From: S139-23 sp047639315
GTDB taxonomy: Bacteria > Planctomycetota > GCA-002687715 > DRQF01
NCBI GenBank assembly: GCA_047639315.1
Contig: JBLINQ010000009.1
Location: 1 to 64,000, forward strand
Length of the DNA: 64,000 nt
Reading direction: 5' to 3'
This document shows, in pieces, positions 50,794 through 59,809 of this stretch. Position 1 is the stretch's first letter. Every line of letters starts with the position of its first letter. Made by a program: the position numbers and the translations under genes. The notes under the pieces are model-generated. The model did no database searches. It worked only from the letters and a program-made list of their open reading frames with translations, and was not told where the DNA came from.

Positions 50794-53103
50794 CTATGGG
50801 TTCAAGACAATCTGAACCGCGTTACTCAGGGCAAACCCTGTAGAGTGATAAAGGATTGCTTGGAACGTCGTCAGGATGCCTGGCCCGAAGGCTGGCATGA
50901 CATAGGACGTTGAGTTCAAACCTGTAGCATCTGTGAAATAGCCACCGCCTGGCAAGTAAAGCCCAGTTCCATCTTGGAAAACGGTCAGCCCAGTCGGCAC
51001 ACCGTTCATGGGATCAAGTGCCCCACCGATGTCAAACTGCCCGACCGCTGCTCCGTAGGTGGCAGCTTGAAGATTCATGTCACCCCACATCAAGACCAAT
51101 GGTTGGAATGGTTCGCCACCAACGTCAAAGCTGAAGGTAGCCCCTTGGTCAAAGACAGTACGGTAAGGGCCGACTACCTCTGAGGCGACATCGCTGCCGC
51201 ATGCGCTCCGGGCGCCAGATTCGCCTGCTGCGTAGATATCCAACGTGGCAAGGCCAGTGCGAGGCGCTTGGCCAATCGGATTGAGCATCGAATTGAATTC
51301 GTCGGCACCGACATCGATCGTCATGCAGACAACACGTGCGTCGCCATCAAAGTCAGTGGCTTGAATGATGCCAGCACTGAGATCACCAGCGTCGCGGCAA
51401 GGTGATTCTTGCTTCAAGTGGAAATCACGAAGAAGAGGATTCAGAAACTTAGGATCAAGGTCGAAGTTTCCGGCACCAGCGTAAGAGCCCTCGACGTCGC
51501 TGTAAGCAACAGTCAAAGTTCCGAGTCCGAGATCAAAGATGTTGTCGGCAACACCATTGGCAACGTTGTCCCGAATGATGCTATTCCCAACATTGAGCGT
51601 TCCGCCAAATGCCAAGATGCCGCCACCAAGTCCCGTTCCGCCTGGGAAACCAACAATACCGGGGAATCCAGCGCTATTTTCCAAGATGTTACTGCTACTC
51701 AGTGAAACGGTACCGCCGACAATGAGGATGCCGCCAGCCACGCCAGCGCTACCGGCGCCGGCCACAGAAATATCAGATACGCCCGAATCAGCGCCATTGC
51801 CAGCCTGGTTACCGACAAGAATCGCATTGGTAATTCCGCCTGTACCGCCAGCAATGGAGATGGCGCCGCCGCTACCTCCAAAACCACCGATACCAGCTGG
51901 GACGCCAAAACCGGCGCCACCGGCACCACCGTTGCCCGAGGTATTATCGATGAAGGCGCAGGCATCAATGGTGTGATTACCTGTGACGTTCACTGCACCA
52001 CCATTACCACCAAAGCCACCGATGGAAGCCGTACCGGACAGCCCAAAGAAGCCGCCGGAGAAACCACCGATTCCACCATGGCCAGAAGCGTTGGCTGAAA
52101 ATGCCGAGCCAGTTAATTGTAAGTGAGTACCGGTAGAGAAAATCGCGCCGCCAGCTCCGCCATTTCCGCCAGGCAGAGAATCTGAACCCAAACCGCCACC
52201 GGATTCGCCACCGTTGCCGCAGGTGTTCAAACTAAAGAAACAAACATCGACGGTCGCGGCTCCGGCAAGAAGGTAGATGCCGCCACCCGAACCACCGATG
52301 GCTCCAGCGCCAGAGTCGGCGCCCAGGCTATCGCCATCGCTGCCTTCACCACCCTTGCCGCAAACATTATTGTTGAAGGCGCAACTGGTAAACGTGACAG
52401 TTCCCGCGTTGATAAAGACCGCACCACCGTGCCCGCCTTCACCACCATTTCCGACTGTCGGGTTGCCATTGATGTCAGGGAAACCGGTGCCTTTGCCGTT
52501 GCCACCAATGCCGGTGCTGTTGTTCGAGAATGCGCAACCAGAGAAAGTCGGCGAGCCACCATCAATAAAGACGGCTCCGCCTCGTCCGCCGGCGCCACCT
52601 TCAGCCCCTGGATCACCAATCGATTGATCAAAGGCGATGCCGCCATCACCAGTGCCATTATTTTTGAAGACACAGTCGATGAAGGTTGGTGAAGAACCAA
52701 CAATCAAGATGGCGCCTCCATCATCACCGTTGCCACCAGGCGTCGAGCCTGAAGTTCCTGCAGCCCCGTTGTTGGTCTGCCCGCCTTGAATGGTGAAACC
52801 ATTGACAACAGCGGCAGCCGTCTCTCCTGAGTTGAAGAGCATGATCCTTGGATTGCCAACACCGTCAATAGTGGTGACAAGAGGACCACCTGAACTGGTC
52901 AAGGCAATGGACTTACCAGCAAAGTTAATATTAGCCACGTTGTAAGTTCCGGGGGCAACAACAATGGTGTCACCATTCTGAGCTGCGTTCACAGCTCCAA
53001 GGATACTTCCAACTTGCGAAGGAACGTTAATAGTCGTTTGAGCGAAGCTTGGCGCAATAAACGCAAACACTAAGGATAGCGCGAGGATGGTATTCTTTGG
53101 CAT
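50794..53103 (-). CDS. secreted Gly-rich right-handed beta-helix protein
   Basis: 769 residues with a signal peptide (MPKNTILALSLVFAFIAPSF). The start (SQVGSILGAVNAAQNGDTIV, VVAPGTYNVANINFAGKSI) is that of pectate-lyase-like parallel beta-helix proteins. Residues about 110-530 are at least seven units of about 50 residues, each with GGSPTFSGCAFSNNSTGIGG-type text and Gly-rich loops (GGEGGHGGAVFI, GGSGGGIYL). LDPKFLNPLLRDFHLKQESP and DAGDLSAGI close the helix, as in many such proteins. The last 150 residues are another beta domain (VLMWGDMNLQAATYG, GTGLYLPGGGYFTDATGLNS). No catalytic site is evident; it could be an adhesin or polysaccharide binder. A strong terminator follows. Confidence 0.87.
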   Translation of the reverse strand: MPKNTILALSLVFAFIAPSFAQTTINVPSQVGSILGAVNAAQNGDTIVVAPGTYNVANINFAGKSIALTSSGGPLVTTIDGVGNPRIMLFNSGETAAAVVNGFTIQGGQTNNGAAGTSGSTPGGNGDDGGAILIVGSSPTFIDCVFKNNGTGDGGIAFDQSIGDPGAEGGAGGRGGAVFIDGGSPTFSGCAFSNNSTGIGGNGKGTGFPDINGNPTVGNGGEGGHGGAVFINAGTVTFTSCAFNNNVCGKGGEGSDGDSLGADSGAGAIGGSGGGIYLLAGAATVDVCFFSLNTCGNGGESGGGLGSDSLPGGNGGAGGAIFSTGTHLQLTGSAFSANASGHGGIGGFSGGFFGLSGTASIGGFGGNGGAVNVTGNHTIDACAFIDNTSGNGGAGGAGFGVPAGIGGFGGSGGAISIAGGTGGITNAILVGNQAGNGADSGVSDISVAGAGSAGVAGGILIVGGTVSLSSSNILENSAGFPGIVGFPGGTGLGGGILAFGGTLNVGNSIIRDNVANGVADNIFDLGLGTLTVAYSDVEGSYAGAGNFDLDPKFLNPLLRDFHLKQESPCRDAGDLSAGIIQATDFDGDARVVCMTIDVGADEFNSMLNPIGQAPRTGLATLDIYAAGESGARSACGSDVASEVVGPYRTVFDQGATFSFDVGGEPFQPLVLMWGDMNLQAATYGAAVGQFDIGGALDPMNGVPTGLTVFQDGTGLYLPGGGYFTDATGLNSTSYVMPAFGPGILTTFQAILYHSTGFALSNAVQIVLNP

Positions 53104-53154
53104 GGTCCGGCAATCTCTCGGGAATTCGGCTGTACTATACCGAGAGCATAGCTA

Positions 53155-53174
53155 TAGGTGCGGTGTCACACCTA
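53155..53174. promoter_or_regulatory. inverted repeat in the promoter region of the beta-helix gene
   Basis: TAGGTG and CACCTA are separated by 8 bp. A minus-strand TATAGT lies downstream of it, about 28 bp before the gene start, so the repeat overlaps the expected -35 region. It looks like an operator but the regulator is unknown. Confidence 0.35.
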
Positions 53175-53397
53175 CAAATGCCTAAATTCTGAGCCGGGGG
53201 TTTTCGCACCCACGCCAAGCTTGGCGATGTAAGCTAATGATTAGTAGGAATTTAGAGTAAACTGCGGTTTTGAGAGCTCATAAAGATATCTGAGCATGGG
53301 ACACCCCAGGCTGAGCTTGGCGAACAGCCGTCATTTTCATGCTGCTTCATTCACTCAAAAACATGGGCCTGACAGGCGAAATACTCTCGACTTGAAC
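53175..53397. other. spacer between the beta-helix and CHAD-like/CYTH genes
   Basis: AT-rich with a GGGGGTTTT run; the CHAD-like/CYTH gene ends at its right edge. I see no convincing gene or terminator. Confidence 0.4.
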
Positions 53398-54747
53398 CTA
53401 ACAGCCGAGGCGTCGGCCCAAGAAACGAGTATCTCCTGTGACCTCGCGCTCGACTTCAAAGGCGAGCCAGTTTGGAGGATCAGAGGCGACGACATCCTGA
53501 CGTCCAAAGACCCGCGCCAAGACGAGGTCGCGGTCATGGAATTCGTCGATATCCCATGAGCGTTCGCCTTCACGGAAACTGTAGCGACGTTTTCGTTCAC
53601 GCTGCCCAGCCGTGAGAGCCCAGAGCGTATCGAAGACTTCCTCGGTCGTTTCCTCTTCAACTTCGAGTTGCCTGCCGCCTTGCCCGAGTTGAATGCGACG
53701 AAAGTGCTTCGGAACGCCTTGCCCATAAACACGCCGAATGCTCTCGCAAACTCCCCGACCTGGAAGCCAACCAATGTAGACTTCAGAGATCAGCGTATTG
53801 TGATCGAGACGTGGCGCCCGTCGTAGAAGAAAGATCCGTTCGGCATCTTGAACGCCTTTCGCAGCATCATCAAACGCAACGGCAAGATCGCCAGCCAATT
53901 GGTCGAGAACTGTTTCATTCTCGCCTTGCAAGGCGGTCCAAGCCGCGTAATTGCGGCTGCGCTCACGACCCAGGGAATCCAAAAGTGCATCCAAGCCGGA
54001 CACTTTGCCTTCGAGCTTCGTCGTTCCCACCAGCAGCATCTCTTGATCCAAGATATTCTGCAATGCGGCCTCTCTGGGGCGCAGATGATGCATCAACGGC
54101 ACAGAACCTTCAAAGACAGGGAGCCACGGGGCAAGAAGTGCGTGCATCCGATTGAGTCGAACGGCGTCTGCTTCGTCGAGTTCTTCGGCCGGCCTCCGGC
54201 AGATATCCACGACTCTGCTGGCTTCGCCGCGAACCCAATTGCCAATCACTTCCCCACAGCGACGGAGATCGGCTTTGCCAAACTCTTGCCCGGGTGCTTC
54301 CTCGTTTTCGAAGCCCTCTTGGAGATCCGGAATTCTGGCGGCCAAACGTGGCAAACCCGTGGTAAGGAGTAAATGGCGCATTCGTTCATGCCGATTGCGA
54401 AAAGATGCAGCCAAGGCGAATCCCGCTGGCGGAAAGCCTTTACGAGCCGCTAACATCTCGGCCGCCCGCAACACACGCTCGACCCTGGAGAAACCCTGAA
54501 GGCTACGCCGACATTGAGCCAAGACTTTCTGTGGGCGCCGTTTCCAGCGAAACCCCAGTACTTCTTGATGAACTTGCATCAAAGCCCGAATCTCGGAGAG
54601 TCGGAATGTGACAAGACGAAAGAAATCGGCACCCTGGCGACGTTCGGGGAGCCGGAGTAGCTCCTGAAGTGAGGAAAATGCCTCAAGGGCCAAGTATCGA
54701 ACCGCTTCAGAAGCCGGTAATTTCAAGATTTCGTTGGATCTGCGCAT
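53398..54747 (-). CDS. CHAD-like/CYTH fusion protein in reversed domain order
   Basis: 449 residues. The C-terminal 140 (about 310-449) match the second half of a CYTH (triphosphate tunnel) domain: GRQLEVEEETTEEVFDTLWA, ERKRRYSF, RSWDIDEFHDRDLVLARV and LAFEVEREVTGDTRFLGRRL. CYTH enzymes hydrolyse triphosphate or polyphosphate. The usual first strand ExExK is not visible. The N-terminal 290 residues are helical and Arg/His-rich, with FFRLVTFRLSEIRALM resembling CHAD domains, which bind polyphosphate; this part is divergent and less certain. In known fusions CYTH comes first and CHAD second; here the order is reversed. It could bind or cleave polyphosphate, or be an inactive relative. Confidence 0.65.
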   Translation of the reverse strand: MRRSNEILKLPASEAVRYLALEAFSSLQELLRLPERRQGADFFRLVTFRLSEIRALMQVHQEVLGFRWKRRPQKVLAQCRRSLQGFSRVERVLRAAEMLAARKGFPPAGFALAASFRNRHERMRHLLLTTGLPRLAARIPDLQEGFENEEAPGQEFGKADLRRCGEVIGNWVRGEASRVVDICRRPAEELDEADAVRLNRMHALLAPWLPVFEGSVPLMHHLRPREAALQNILDQEMLLVGTTKLEGKVSGLDALLDSLGRERSRNYAAWTALQGENETVLDQLAGDLAVAFDDAAKGVQDAERIFLLRRAPRLDHNTLISEVYIGWLPGRGVCESIRRVYGQGVPKHFRRIQLGQGGRQLEVEEETTEEVFDTLWALTAGQRERKRRYSFREGERSWDIDEFHDRDLVLARVFGRQDVVASDPPNWLAFEVEREVTGDTRFLGRRLGC

Positions 54748-54989
54748 GTCTTACATTAAACCATGAGGGGACCAATGCGCCTTACGGATGAGCCGATAAG
54801 TCCTATCGCGGGGGCCGCTCAAAGGGCTCTGGCCGCAGGATCGCCAAATTGCCGATTCTGCTTAGTTTGCCTAAAAATCCAGAGAACTGACAAAACCCGA
54901 CGTAAATAGCCGGGTTAGCCAACAGGAAGCCGACTCTATGCCTGCCTACGTTGCAGAATAGAGCGCATGATCAAATTCGGAGAATATCG

Positions 54990-55829
54990 ATGCGACAAAT
55001 CTTAAGTACTTTTGCAGTTTTGGCACTTGCCTTGGTTTTCAGCGTTCCAGGAAGCGCTCAGGACGATTCAAAGAAGAAAGCGGAAAAAGCGCAACGCCAC
55101 GAAGCCATGATGAAGCGCTTCGATAAGAACGGCGACGGTGAGCTGGATGAGACCGAAAAAGCTGCTCGCAAAGAAGTACGGCAAGAAGCTGCCAAGAAAC
55201 GCGCGGCCAAGCGCAAGCAGCCCAAGAAGGAAATGTCGCCAAAGCGCAAGGCTGCTTTGATGAAGAAATTCGACAAGGACGGCGATGGCAAGCTCAGCGA
55301 AGCAGAGAAAAAGGCCTTCACCGAAGCCAAGAAAGAATCATCTGCCGCACGAAGAAAAGAGATGGATCTCAATGGTGATGGCAAGGTCGAAAAAGACGAA
55401 AGAAGTGCCTACGAGAGCCGCAAGAAAGCCCAAGAGATACGCAAACGTCGCGCCGCTCAGGTGAAGAAATTCGACAAAGATGGTGACGGCAGGCTCAACG
55501 AAGAAGAAAAGAAACAGGCCCGCAACGCTCCTAAGATTGAGCGCGAGAAACGCCGCCTCAAGCGCTTCGACAAGAACGGCGACGGGACACTTGACGAAGA
55601 AGAAAAGAAGATTGCCCGCGAAGCCAACGCCAAACGCCGCGTCGGACAAGATAAAGCCAAAGATAAAGCCAAAGATAAAGCCAAAGGCAAAGCCAAAGGC
55701 AAAGCCAAAGGCAAAGGCAAAGGCAAAGGCAAAGCCAAAGGCCATGACAAAGGTAAGGCTAAGGGCAAAGCCAAAGGCCACGACAAGAAAAAAGGTAAGA
55801 GCAAAAGCGACGAAAAGAAAGACAACTAA
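54990..55829 (+). CDS. exported EF-hand protein with Lys-Ala-Lys-Gly tail
   Basis: About 279 residues: a signal peptide (MRQILSTFAVLALALVFSVP, then GSAQ) and five EF-hand calcium loops at about 45-56, 95-106, 126-137, 162-173 and 194-205 (DKNGDGELDETE, DKDGDGKLSEAE, DLNGDGKVEKDE, DKDGDGRLNEEE, DKNGDGTLDEEE). All carry the Asp/Asn and final Glu ligands. Between them are Lys/Arg-rich helices. The last 59 residues are almost pure Lys, Ala, Gly and Asp in KAKD and KAKG repeats, a basic tail that could bind DNA, polyphosphate or acidic glycans outside the cell. Upstream GGAG precedes the chosen ATG. A strong hairpin follows. Confidence 0.85.
   Translation: MRQILSTFAVLALALVFSVPGSAQDDSKKKAEKAQRHEAMMKRFDKNGDGELDETEKAARKEVRQEAAKKRAAKRKQPKKEMSPKRKAALMKKFDKDGDGKLSEAEKKAFTEAKKESSAARRKEMDLNGDGKVEKDERSAYESRKKAQEIRKRRAAQVKKFDKDGDGRLNEEEKKQARNAPKIEREKRRLKRFDKNGDGTLDEEEKKIAREANAKRRVGQDKAKDKAKDKAKGKAKGKAKGKGKGKGKAKGHDKGKAKGKAKGHDKKKGKSKSDEKKDN
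55650..55790 (+). repeat. hexamer/dodecamer repeats encoding the KAKG tail
   Basis: Repeats of AAAGCC, AAAGAT and AAAGGC in near-perfect 12-bp units. Copy number could change by slippage without breaking the frame. Confidence 0.85.
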
Positions 55830-55862
55830 GTCTCTTTCGCTTTAGCATCACCGATAAGGTCT

Positions 55863-55906
55863 AAGAAAGAAGCCGCGCAAGACTTGCGCGGCTTCTTTCT
55901 ATTTTG
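55863..55906. terminator. strong hairpin terminator between convergent genes
   Basis: AAAGAAGCCGCGCAA, loop GAC, TTGCGCGGCTTCTTT, then CTATTTT. It serves the EF-hand gene and, with its A-rich left side, may serve the convergent peptidase gene. Confidence 0.92.
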
Positions 55907-55949
55907 CATCTCGGCAAGAACTAACTCTTAACGCCGATTCATCCACGCT

Positions 55950-57305
55950 CTATTTGCGCCGACGACGGTTGCTCGACTTCGACTCTGTTGCCACAGGACG
56001 CTCGGCCCTTTGGGCAAATTCTCGCGTCACTTCGGCAAGGCCATTAATAATGGCCGTCATGTGCTTCAGGTCGATCTTCTCGAATTCGTCTGTTGGTTGG
56101 TGGTAGTCCTTGTGCAAGGAGCCAGCGCTGATCGAATGCGCGATGACTTTCTTCTTAGCGAAGGAGAAGTTGTCGGATTGATAGTAGAGTTGCTCTGCCA
56201 TGCGGAATTCAATCATCTTGATTCCTGCACGCTTAAAGCCGACCTCGGCAATCTCATCAAAGTTTGATCGTGAGGCGCCAGTCACCCAAGCACAATTGCG
56301 CTTGCCTTTGGCCGGACGTCCAATCATCTCGATATTGATGTTCGCAACTATCTGCTTCAGGTCGACGGGTGGAGAATCGGCCATGGCTTTAGAACCTAAA
56401 AGCCCTTTCTCTTCGCCTGAAAAGCAGACAAAGAGAATCGACCGAGCCGGTCTCATCTGAGGATTCAAGCCCGCGAACAACTCGGCAAGTTCGACAACAG
56501 CGGTAGTGCCGCTGGCATCATCGTCGGCTCCATTATTGATGGCATCTTTACCTTTGCCCTTCGGAATTCCGACACCAATGTGGTCGTAGTGTGCCGACAC
56601 CAGGACGAACTCGTCTTTCTTGGAAGTGCCCGGCAGCAACCCGATCACGTTGCGAAGGACAATCGGAGAGTCTTGTGACACAGGCGTTGAAACCTGCACT
56701 TTGATTTTTCCTGCGGGAAGAAGACCAGGCCGAACCAAAATGATTGGTGCCGATTCATCTCCGCCACGGGATCGCCCGAGACTCAGAGAATCTTTGGCAC
56801 AGGATGTCCACAAAGACGAGTCTTCAGGGGCCTCGACGAGCAACACCTTCGCGACTCTGCGTCCAGACCAAAGCCCTTTCCGGGCCGCATCGGCCAGCTT
56901 CATCCTCGCCGGTTCAATCATCTTCCCAGGTGCATAGCCAGCGCGGGGTGCCTTGTAGAGCCGAAAATCTTTACCGGGAACCGCTACTGTCTCTTGGTTG
57001 TTGGCATGAATCGTCAACTTGCAATCACCGAGAGCGACACGTTTGCCATTCTTTGAATATTGGTGAAAGAATGTCTGATCCGCGGCACCACCTTTCAATC
57101 CCGCTTTCTCAAAGCGCTGGCGAATATGCTCCGCCGCTTCTTCCAACCCCGGGCTTGGAGTATTCCGGCCAGCCAGGGCGTCGCTCGACAAGTACTTGAG
57201 AGTCGCTGCGACCTCTTTGGCATCAATCTTGGGCAACGGGCTTTGGCCCTGCAGACCAGAAATCAGCGTGAAGGTCGTAATCAGGAAACAAATTGGAATT
57301 CTCAT
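55950..57305 (-). CDS. secreted M28 zinc peptidase
   Basis: About 451 residues with a signal peptide (MRIPICFLITTFTLISGLQG). IDAKEVAATLKYLSSDALAG and RNTPSPGLEEAAEHIRQRF are the standard M28 N-terminal region. The two-zinc site is complete: SAHYDHIGVG (His, Asp), NNGADDDASGTTAVVE (Asp), FSGEEKGLLGSKAM (Glu, Glu), INIEMIGR (Glu) and LHKDYHQPTDE (His). There is no propeller or PDZ domain, unlike the M28 protein near 35 kb. It ends in a basic Ser/Arg/Lys tail. Probably a periplasmic or extracellular aminopeptidase. The 22-residue upstream in-frame extension lacks a good start. Confidence 0.93.
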   Translation of the reverse strand: MRIPICFLITTFTLISGLQGQSPLPKIDAKEVAATLKYLSSDALAGRNTPSPGLEEAAEHIRQRFEKAGLKGGAADQTFFHQYSKNGKRVALGDCKLTIHANNQETVAVPGKDFRLYKAPRAGYAPGKMIEPARMKLADAARKGLWSGRRVAKVLLVEAPEDSSLWTSCAKDSLSLGRSRGGDESAPIILVRPGLLPAGKIKVQVSTPVSQDSPIVLRNVIGLLPGTSKKDEFVLVSAHYDHIGVGIPKGKGKDAINNGADDDASGTTAVVELAELFAGLNPQMRPARSILFVCFSGEEKGLLGSKAMADSPPVDLKQIVANINIEMIGRPAKGKRNCAWVTGASRSNFDEIAEVGFKRAGIKMIEFRMAEQLYYQSDNFSFAKKKVIAHSISAGSLHKDYHQPTDEFEKIDLKHMTAIINGLAEVTREFAQRAERPVATESKSSNRRRRK

Positions 57306-57730
57306 GCGTGTTCTTCGCTTCTGGCGTTTACCGCCATCCGAACCAAAATCATCCAAAAAAGGTGCTGTCAACTGTACGGACTTAATTTGCCAGCCAGTTT
57401 TCCGCTGATCAAACCAGAAAACATCGTCGATCTTCGCTGACTAATCCACACTCTGCTTCAACGGGTTCCGTCGCTCTGTCACATGGATAATGTCAGGTGA
57501 AGGCGCTCGGAATCGTCTCATTCGAGGTGGAGGAGTCGCAGACGACCAGGAATCCAAGCGAGGTGGAACAGTAGGCCCCATAAACTCGATTCTGGCCAGT
57601 CTCTTATACTCCATTCTTCATATATTTGGAGATCAGAATGTAGCCCACTTGCCAATTTCAGAAGGACCGATCCCAATCGTAGGTCTTTCTACTCTGTTGA
57701 CTTACATGTGCTAATCTCTTGGCATGATGG
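57306..57730. other. 425-bp divergent intergenic region
   Basis: Lies between the M28 peptidase and the polytopic membrane protein gene and should hold both promoters. TTGACT occurs at 57698-57703, close to the downstream gene, without a convincing -10 partner. An open frame of 74 codons at 57490 lacks a ribosome-binding site and known motifs, so I do not call it a gene. Confidence 0.4.
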
Positions 57731-59791
57731 TTGGAGCCTTGGCTCCCGTTCGATTTGTCAATATTTGATGGACTTTCGTCGATGCATTACTCAATGGCGT
57801 TCATTTTCTGGATTGCCTACTTAATTCCAGGATTTGCCATAACCATGCGCTGGTCGCCTGGGCTCACCAAGGGCGGCCTTCTCAGCACAATCTCTGTTTC
57901 ATTCTTAGCATCGACAGCAGCGCTGATGCCTTTCGTCATCCTCGGCTTTCTGATCAGAATTCCATTGATAGCGGTATCAGGGCTGATCGTCCTTTTCGTT
58001 GTCTTGGGCCTCATTGACATTGTTCGAAGCGGCGCTTGGCGACAGTGGAAAGAACAGAGCATAAGTGTCCTTCGAATCGAAGCAGCCGTACTGGCGGTGG
58101 GTTGTTTCATTCAGTATCGCGTAGGCTCACTCATGGGCGCGGATGCCCTTATTCACATGGCTCGTGTGCGCCAGATGACGGACCACGGACTGACCAACGC
58201 CGACCCGTTCATCAAAGGTGACTTCTTCTACCCCATCTACCACACCAACATCTATCACGTGTTGTTGGCATCGTGTTCCCAACTCACGCAAGTTCACTAC
58301 TTGGACGTGTGGTATGGCGTGCTTCCTGTCATCTTCGTCCTGGTAGCATCTGCCATCTACTTCATGACCTATCAGGTCTTCGCCAATCGTTGGGCCGCGT
58401 GGTTCGCAGCCATGTTCTTCATGGTCGACCAGGGGCACGTCAACTTCCTGTCTTACCCCAACAAAGTTTCGCCATTCTTCCTATTGCCTCTCATGATCGG
58501 ATTCGTGGTTCGCGCACTCAGGACGAAACCAAGTTATAAAGACGCCGTCCCGATCGCCTTCACCTCCTTGGCACTCGGCATGTTCCACGGCATGTACGCT
58601 TTTTTTGGTGTCATTCTGCTGGGCCCCGCAGTTTTCATCCTTGGTATTCAGAGCTACCTGCGCAAAGAAGGCGTGCTTAAGAAGTACGCCTTGTGCGGAT
58701 TAGCGCTCATGCTTGCCTTACCCTGGCCGATGATCACCAAGCGCGTGCAAGAGGGCACGCGCATCGAGACAATTCGAGCTCGCATCGAACGCGATCGAGA
58801 CCCCGAGTCCATCCACTTGGCTTCAGCCAACGTCGGTAAGAAGAAAACCACCTTGGCCGCGAATTCTGGCTCCAATGCTTTTTTCCGGTCGGTCGCCTTC
58901 GGACTCATCATGAAGAAGCCGTTCCGCGGCTTTGGTGGTGGTGTGGGCCTGTTTGGCTTGAAGGGCTTTCGCTATCAGTATTTGATCGTCGGGCTCATAC
59001 TTGGATTCTTTTCGACGAGGCGACGACAGTATTTCATCGCTGCCAGTGTGGCCCTGGCAACTCTGGCATACCTGCTATTTCCGCCGCTCTGCACCATCCT
59101 CTTCGAGATCATGGAAGCCAAGTGGATGCTCCAGAGGCTCGAGACGGCTGGCCTCACGATGATGTTCCCGACGTTGGTATTTGGCAGCATCATCTACCAC
59201 TTAGATACGTGGCTCAAGCGATTCGATGGCGAAACCATATTCAAGAAATCGCGAGTCATGGCAGCTCAGGGTTTGATCGGTTGCGTGCTTTTGATCTTCG
59301 CGTTCTCTTACTCCGATCAATGGAAGACTTGGCATAGCTTCACGAAAGAGAAGCCCTTCACCTCCCGCCAACGTAACTGGAGTGCGAACTACCACATCGC
59401 TATGAACTTGACTGCCAAACAAAGGCAATCGAAAGTTCGCACCATGAAGCGCCTGCGCAAGTTCTATCAGGAGAAGATCCCACCAGGTTCGAACGTCATC
59501 GTTCGCGACAACATGGCTCTCGAATTGGTTACCTTACATGACGCACACATCTTGAACCCGATTCGTTCGAGTGTGGGTGTGCCAGATCTCTCCTATTATC
59601 GCCGTCTCAACAAGCGCCTCCTAAGCCCAACGACGAAATGGGAATTGCGCAAAAGGATTCTGAAATACGTCGACTGCAACCTCTACATTCCGCAGGGTAG
59701 TCGAGCCCATTGGCTCGATGGGCACGTAAAAGCCTACTGGGGCATGAAGCAGGGAAACGCAAAGTTGGTTGAGATCAACTTAGACGAGTAG
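57731..59791 (+). CDS. polytopic GT-C-like membrane protein
   Basis: 686 residues with about 12-14 hydrophobic helices in the first 510 residues and a soluble C-terminal part. GADALIHMARVRQMTDHGLT after an early helix resembles the acidic/His loop of GT-C glycosyltransferases, and DPFIKGDFFYPIYHTNIYHV fits the following loop. This fold uses lipid-linked sugars outside the membrane. The translated frame opens with a TTG; an ATG 51 bp later (MHYSMAF) is an equally good start, just before the first helix. It is followed by a convergent second GT-C-like gene, in a cluster with a GT2 enzyme. Family placement is tentative. Confidence 0.72.
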   Translation: MEPWLPFDLSIFDGLSSMHYSMAFIFWIAYLIPGFAITMRWSPGLTKGGLLSTISVSFLASTAALMPFVILGFLIRIPLIAVSGLIVLFVVLGLIDIVRSGAWRQWKEQSISVLRIEAAVLAVGCFIQYRVGSLMGADALIHMARVRQMTDHGLTNADPFIKGDFFYPIYHTNIYHVLLASCSQLTQVHYLDVWYGVLPVIFVLVASAIYFMTYQVFANRWAAWFAAMFFMVDQGHVNFLSYPNKVSPFFLLPLMIGFVVRALRTKPSYKDAVPIAFTSLALGMFHGMYAFFGVILLGPAVFILGIQSYLRKEGVLKKYALCGLALMLALPWPMITKRVQEGTRIETIRARIERDRDPESIHLASANVGKKKTTLAANSGSNAFFRSVAFGLIMKKPFRGFGGGVGLFGLKGFRYQYLIVGLILGFFSTRRRQYFIAASVALATLAYLLFPPLCTILFEIMEAKWMLQRLETAGLTMMFPTLVFGSIIYHLDTWLKRFDGETIFKKSRVMAAQGLIGCVLLIFAFSYSDQWKTWHSFTKEKPFTSRQRNWSANYHIAMNLTAKQRQSKVRTMKRLRKFYQEKIPPGSNVIVRDNMALELVTLHDAHILNPIRSSVGVPDLSYYRRLNKRLLSPTTKWELRKRILKYVDCNLYIPQGSRAHWLDGHVKAYWGMKQGNAKLVEINLDE

Positions 59792-59809
59792 TTGCGAGAA
59801 GAGCGAAGC

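Noticed and set aside
51539..51976. Pro-rich antisense frame in the beta-helix gene
   Set aside because: It is the complement of Gly-rich codons, a composition shadow.
51600..52700. Possible CRISPR-like or satellite repeat in the beta-helix gene
   Set aside because: Repeats are in-frame Gly-rich codons of variable sequence without regular spacers.
53296..53559. 87-codon plus-strand frame overlapping the CHAD-like/CYTH 3' end
   Set aside because: Runs antisense over conserved CYTH residues and lacks motifs.
55338..55825. Phe/Leu/Ala-rich antisense frames over the EF-hand gene tail
   Set aside because: Shadow of Lys/Ala/Gly repeat codons; resemble membrane helices only by composition.
57490..57714. 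74-codon open frame in the divergent spacer
   Set aside because: No ribosome-binding site, no motif, and promoter DNA is expected here.
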